Shown here: one piece after another, positions 35,401-37,966 of the stretch
Position numbering within the stretch: the stretch's first letter is position 1
How the letters are laid out: each line of letters opens with the position of its first letter
NCBI GenBank assembly: GCA_002364555.1
Contig: DEYM01000015.1
Coordinates: 1-37,966, forward strand
Origin: Phycisphaerales bacterium UBA3158
GTDB taxonomy: Bacteria > Planctomycetota > Phycisphaerae > Phycisphaerales > SM1A02
Length of the DNA stretch: 37,966 nt
Reading direction: 5' to 3'
Program-made: the position numbers and the translations under genes
The notes under the pieces: model-generated
The model's input: only the letters and a program-made list of their open reading frames with translations
What the model was told of the DNA's origin: nothing
Database searches by the model: none

Positions 35401-36374
35401 AATGGACGCTTCTGACCCATCAGTGGACCTTCAACTCCGATGGCGGTGCCCGAGACGGCCTGGTCATCGAGGCCAGGATCTACTCCTATACGGATGCTGA
35501 ACCATCCGGATATGTCACCGACATCAATGTCAGTGTCAGTACGACCGGGTCAGGTGCCCTGATCTCGTTGCCTGGAACCAGCTGCGATATCACACCTCCA
35601 GTCGATTCCGATGGCGATGGTGTGGCTGATGGTGCCGACAACTGCGATCTGTTCAATCCCGATCAGGCCGACTGTGATGGCAATGGCGTCGGCGATGTCT
35701 GCGATCTCGCCGATGGCAACGCCTCTGACTGCGATGGAAACGGTGTACCGGATTCATGCGATCCAGACTGCAATGAGAACGGCTCACCGGACGCCTGCGA
35801 CATCGCTGATGGAACATCGCTGGATACCAATGGCAACGGCATACCGGACGAATGCGAGACTGGTGACAACAACGGCTTCTTCGATTGGAGCAATGGGGCC
35901 ACCGTCATGGGCTCCAATGGTGAAAACGTCACCTTCGAGAATGTCGTCGATCCGATCAACGGCACCGGATTCGCCCTGAAGATCACTGAGGAGCCACTTT
36001 CCGGCACTCCTCAGGGGTATGTCGGTTGGGTCACAGGTCTTGTCGATGGCGATGTCATCGATGTCTCCATGCTCGGTCTTGGCGATGGAACCACTACCAG
36101 CAAGATGCGTCTCTGGGGGCATTACACCAGTACAGGCGGTGATATCAACGCCTATGCAGGCTCGGCCAGCGGGCCAAGTGGCTACAGCGAATCGGCCACC
36201 GAGTGGACGCTTCTGACCCATCAGTGGACCTTCAACTCCGATGGCGGTGCCCGAGACGGCCTCGTAATCGAAGCCAGGATCTATTCATATACGGATGCAG
36301 ATCCATCCGGATATGTGACGGATCTGACCGTGAATGCTCCTGCGGGAGCCACTGTAAGCTTCCCAGCCCCCTGA
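32403..36374 (+). CDS. Large secreted repeat protein: dockerin-like cassette, lamin-tail-like and TSP3-like repeats
   Basis: This 1,323-residue exported protein has a Sec signal peptide (1-28, cleavage after ALA). A beta-rich N-domain (about 60-235) is followed by a paired calcium-binding dockerin-like cassette (about 238-316, PDGVVGVDDILKVI and NVDDLLEVI). A lamin-tail-like domain (about 320-500) precedes Asp/Asn/Cys-rich TSP3-like repeats (about 500-619, units such as DCNSNGIPDECD). A second lamin-tail domain (about 619-800, starting VLVINEIHAD) follows, then TSP3 block 2, a domain of about 170 residues, TSP3 block 3, and a near-identical copy of that domain to the C-terminus. Disulfides and calcium should rigidify it. 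No LPXTG or PEP-CTERM anchor ends the protein. A GGAGAGGAGAAAGAGGA tract precedes the ATG. The role is presumably adhesive or extracellular-structural. Confidence 0.9.
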   Translation: MSTAIRLARGITSTAAIIGLASVSVALAKPGKIQTDFKPTDAGATQRSGVFMPVCDAANTVVSESVDTSTFGAETLVCSGSTGTPGHYYGRSHDLSGLDTGGDDISLECIKWGIDTFTESLQATVTIYSDDDGDPSSGLTQIASRTGQIEPGNQFYVTFDAGIVVPAGYIFVELFIPGSTNSDSHFLGANDLGQNSPSWLRTEDGSCGVGSWTNLATIGYANIHFIQEIEVAVATPADPCDELLSDCATDISGPGDAPDGVVGVDDILKVIEQFNQSGDGTFRPRGDCAPLPNGDCLVNVDDLLEVIGSYGDECQVVEPTLSMNEVRANHSGVDTNEYIEVYGDPGASLTGFSWIVIGDGTGDSPEGHIENIISLDDAFLDSNGFYSLILENSFENSDPVTHVLVRGLTGVELTEENPTFDLDTNDDRTLDLMPWEETIDCIALIGDGIDEFIYCDNTVGPDGSFVAAGGYRCPDGSGPWVVAPFELGCQDSPGLPNPCDPADDPDGDGVPNCADNCADVFNPDQNDCDQDGEGDACDLGFDCNSNNIPDVCETDCNLNGVPDDCDIDNGTVLDCNSNGIPDECDPDCNGNSTPDDCDIADGTSIDSDGNGIPDECESPVLVINEIHADPSNAGQDGDANGDGANSSSNDEFVEIANKLGSDVYLGGATLSDGNSVRHTFPNDTPILGDGCAIVIFGGGDPATFTGDFQGAIIQVASTGSLGLNNGGDDVTLTAADGTVLATASYGGEGGDNQSLTRNPDVYGTSFAKHSDVASSGALYSPGTTANGSSFGGSDCGSIDGVDTDGDGILDDFDNCELFNPEQTDCDGNGVGDVCDIANGTASDCDSNGVPDTCDPDCNENGSPDACDIADGTSQDADGNGVPDECESALSACYDWADGATVLGSNGENVTFENVVDPINGTGFALKMTENPLSGTPQGYVGWVTGLTDGDIIDVSMLGLGDGTTTSKMRLWGHYTSTGGDINAYAGSASGPSGYSESATEWTLLTHQWTFNSDGGARDGLVIEARIYSYTDAEPSGYVTDINVSVSTTGSGALISLPGTSCDITPPVDSDGDGVADGADNCDLFNPDQADCDGNGVGDVCDLADGNASDCDGNGVPDSCDPDCNENGSPDACDIADGTSLDTNGNGIPDECETGDNNGFFDWSNGATVMGSNGENVTFENVVDPINGTGFALKITEEPLSGTPQGYVGWVTGLVDGDVIDVSMLGLGDGTTTSKMRLWGHYTSTGGDINAYAGSASGPSGYSESATEWTLLTHQWTFNSDGGARDGLVIEARIYSYTDADPSGYVTDLTVNAPAGATVSFPAP
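34803..36360 (+). repeat. Tandem duplication of about 800 bp inside the secreted-protein gene
   Basis: Two copies (from 34803 and from 35601) are offset by 798-801 bp. Each encodes a TSP3-like block followed by a domain of about 170 residues. Long stretches are nearly identical at DNA level, for example around 35110-35180 against 35911-35981 and 35281-35480 against 36082-36281, with mostly third-position changes. A single 3-bp indel accounts for the change of offset. Confidence 0.9.
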
Positions 36375-36398
36375 TAACGGGGCTCTGATAGAACCCTA

Positions 36399-36431
36399 CC
36401 CCTCTGGCATGACTGCCAGAGGGGTTTTTTT
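36399..36431 (+). terminator. Intrinsic terminator of the secreted-protein gene
   Basis: A perfect 11-bp stem (CCCCTCTGGCA with TGCCAGAGGGG), TGAC loop and seven Ts, 25 bp after the stop codon. This is the strongest textbook terminator in the window. Confidence 0.95.
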
Positions 36432-36919
36432 ATGGCATCACTCCATTGCCAACCCAGTTGATTCAAACCATAAAACAGCTGTAAAGGCCTGAAATACAGT
36501 CATTTGGGTGTTTTAGTGTGGCTCAATCGCATTTGAGGCATGTTTGAATGGTCGTTATAGCCGGAACATTCCGTTAATTCCCACCTCAGAATCGCAGACA
36601 ACTTCTTGACAATAGTCCAGTTGGCGGCCACAGTGGAGTTGTGTAGTGCCGTTGTATCGGGGCTACGCAGAGAGGGAGGCTGTGAGCTTGAAGCTGGTCG
36701 CGCAGCGGATTAGAGCACAGTCAGGAGAAGATGAAAAACTCCTGTGTCCCATAGTTTGCCGGATCAGCCATGCCTTACAGCATGCCTGCATCCTTCGTGT
36801 GTTTCGTTTGATTCGTGTAAGTGTCTCTGTGAGGGGGAAGTGTGAGGCTTCACCCGTGGGCCAGCCGAAGCTGGCATCACAACAACAAATGTGTTCCCAT
36901 TTGGAGGGGAATAGAAGAT
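36432..36919 (+). promoter_or_regulatory. Long structured non-coding leader before the last gene
   Basis: These 488 bp hold no convincing gene. The first 170 bp are AT-rich and probably include the promoter; TTGACA at 36606-36611 is a perfect -35 but I see no -10 at proper spacing. From 36720 on there are several small hairpins: CAGGAG/CTCCTG (36722-36744), CATGC/GCATG (36769-36784, inside GGAT/ATCC), GTGA/TCAC (36842-36853), and GCCAGC-CGAA-GCTGGC (36860-36875). An unpaired CA-rich stretch and the Shine-Dalgarno GGAGGGGA (36903-36910) follow. It could be a stability or regulatory leader; no known riboswitch was recognised. Confidence 0.5.
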
Positions 36920-37966
36920 ATGAAAACCCTACCGTCTTGTATTTGTATTCTCGGTCTCGCTGCTGGTACCGCCATGGGCGGATCAGCCGTGCTTTTGGAT
37001 CAGATTGGTCCAAATGACGGCTCCAGCATCGATGCCACCGGCGGACTCGCCAGTCAGTACTTCGAAGCATCTTTCTCGATCTATGACATCGCAGCAATCG
37101 ATGACTTCGACAATTCTGGCGGCTTCTCGGCCACTTCATTTTCACTGGTCTTTAACGGCGGAACCGATATCGCTGCCGTTTCAGGCGCTCAAGTCAACTT
37201 CTACTCAGCACCTGAAGCTGCTGCAATCAACCTGGTCGGGGATATCGCATCCCAGGACTTCGTTGGTGCACCGACCCCAGATGCGGATTGGGCAGGAATC
37301 AACTTCAAGGTCACCTATACCGCCGATGGTTTCTGGCCACTGGCTACCGGTGTCAACTATGGTGCCGTCATTCCTGTGAATGAGTTCGGCATTAACTCGC
37401 AGACCTTCTCCGATGCATCAACCATCGGTGATGCAAACTGCTGGCAGGCCAACCCACTCGACGGATTCGCCTTCGGTGGTCTTCAGGTAAATGCCGCCAA
37501 CATGGCTTACGCCATCACTGGTGGAACCGGCGATCCTTGCGATCTGCCTCTTTCCCAGACCTGCAGCGGCGACGTCAGTGGTCCTAATGGAACACCTGAC
37601 GGCTTCGTCAGCGTCGACGATGTTCTTACTGTAATCGCCACCTTCAACGAGTGTGGCGATGGCACGTTCCGTCCTCAGGGCGACGTAGCTCCGCTTCCAA
37701 ACGGCGACTGCTGCGTAACTGTCGACGACCTTCTTGCTGTAATCGAACAGTACGGTTCAGACTGCCGTCCTCGAGGCGCTTGCTGCTTCGGTGTCGATGG
37801 TTGCAACGAGTTCGTACCTGAAGAAGAGTGCGACAAGGCTGGTGGAACATGGCTCGGAGAAGACAGCAACTGTGACACATGTGTCTCAGGCGCTTGCTGC
37901 CTCGCTGACGGTTCCTGCATCCAGGCCACTCCTGAAGATTGCTCCGGCAACTATCAGGGCAATGAC
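36920..37966 (+). CDS. Secreted protein with dockerin-like cassette and Cys-rich repeats (partial, runs off the window)
   Basis: The frame is open from ATG 36920 to the window end (349 codons, no stop). It has a signal peptide (about residues 1-23, with CICILGLAAGTAMGGSA), a beta-rich domain (about 24-210), and then a 65-residue dockerin-like cassette (37571-37765). The cassette holds two calcium loops, PDGFVSVDDVLTVI and VTVDDLLAVI, separated by GDGTFRPQGDVAPLPNGDC. It is followed by Cys-rich units beginning RGACCFGVDGC and SGACCLADGSC with a GGTW spacer, which probably continue beyond the window. Codon use favours GCT, CTT, GTA and GGT, unlike upstream genes, perhaps reflecting high expression. 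A strong Shine-Dalgarno precedes the ATG. The cassette is closely related to that of the 1,323-residue neighbour. Confidence 0.88.
   Translation, partial: MKTLPSCICILGLAAGTAMGGSAVLLDQIGPNDGSSIDATGGLASQYFEASFSIYDIAAIDDFDNSGGFSATSFSLVFNGGTDIAAVSGAQVNFYSAPEAAAINLVGDIASQDFVGAPTPDADWAGINFKVTYTADGFWPLATGVNYGAVIPVNEFGINSQTFSDASTIGDANCWQANPLDGFAFGGLQVNAANMAYAITGGTGDPCDLPLSQTCSGDVSGPNGTPDGFVSVDDVLTVIATFNECGDGTFRPQGDVAPLPNGDCCVTVDDLLAVIEQYGSDCRPRGACCFGVDGCNEFVPEEECDKAGGTWLGEDSNCDTCVSGACCLADGSCIQATPEDCSGNYQGND

Noticed and set aside
33900..36400. CRISPR-like or satellite repeat array
   Set aside because: The repetition is protein-coding (TSP3-like Asp/Asn/Cys repeats and a domain duplication), in frame and without spacers.
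36646..37017. 123-codon frame across the leader and start of the last gene
   Set aside because: It overlaps the signal peptide of a clear secreted protein in another frame and contains no domain; the leader looks non-coding.

Overview
The window (37,966 bp, fairly GC-rich) looks like chromosomal DNA of a planctomycete, most likely of the Phycisphaerae. This is inferred from two secreted proteins at the right end. They carry thrombospondin-3-like repeats of the Asp-Cys-Asn / Ile-Pro-Asp-Glu-Cys type, a paired dockerin-like calcium cassette and Cys-rich Gly-Ala-Cys-Cys repeats, a mixture typical of that group. Other hints are the Lys-rich trigger-factor tail, poor Shine-Dalgarno sites before many starts, and a large SPFH locus. 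No phage, transposon, plasmid or CRISPR signature was seen.

Left part (1-12.4 kb): information processing and housekeeping. Trigger factor, a small SHOCT-like membrane protein and ClpX come first (clpP is not in its usual place). They are followed by ribosomal protein L28, primase DnaG and the housekeeping sigma factor RpoD, which ends at a hairpin terminator. On the minus strand are omega (rpoZ) and a stand-alone phosphopantothenoylcysteine decarboxylase. Then a tightly coupled plus-strand cluster encodes a ClC chloride channel/transporter with CBS domains, RNase P protein, YidD and a fumarylacetoacetate-hydrolase-family enzyme.

Middle (12.4-23.7 kb): the most distinctive part. Six minus-strand genes span 10 kb with 2-27 bp gaps or an ATGA overlap. 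In transcription order they encode a 740-residue protein with about seven membrane segments and an SPFH domain, an HflC-like SPFH protein, an HflK-like SPFH protein, an ABC ATPase, a 690-residue ABC-2 permease with a large extracytoplasmic insert, and a 661-residue membrane-anchored helical-repeat protein of unknown function. A second ABC-2 permease diverges from the same 201-bp control region. I infer a membrane-microdomain / ABC-exporter machine.

Right-middle (23.7-31 kb): UvrA, a small lipoprotein, a GT2 glycosyltransferase fused to a GtrA membrane domain, and a coupled minus-strand trio (unknown exported protein, DUF1573-like protein, IspD).

Right end (31-38 kb): tRNA-Leu(CAA) with a palindromic leader, a candidate 33-residue membrane microprotein, a cluster of hairpins before an ArsR-type regulator, a 1,323-residue secreted repeat protein with a recent internal duplication and a strong terminator, and a structured leader of almost 500 bp before a second secreted protein that runs off the window.
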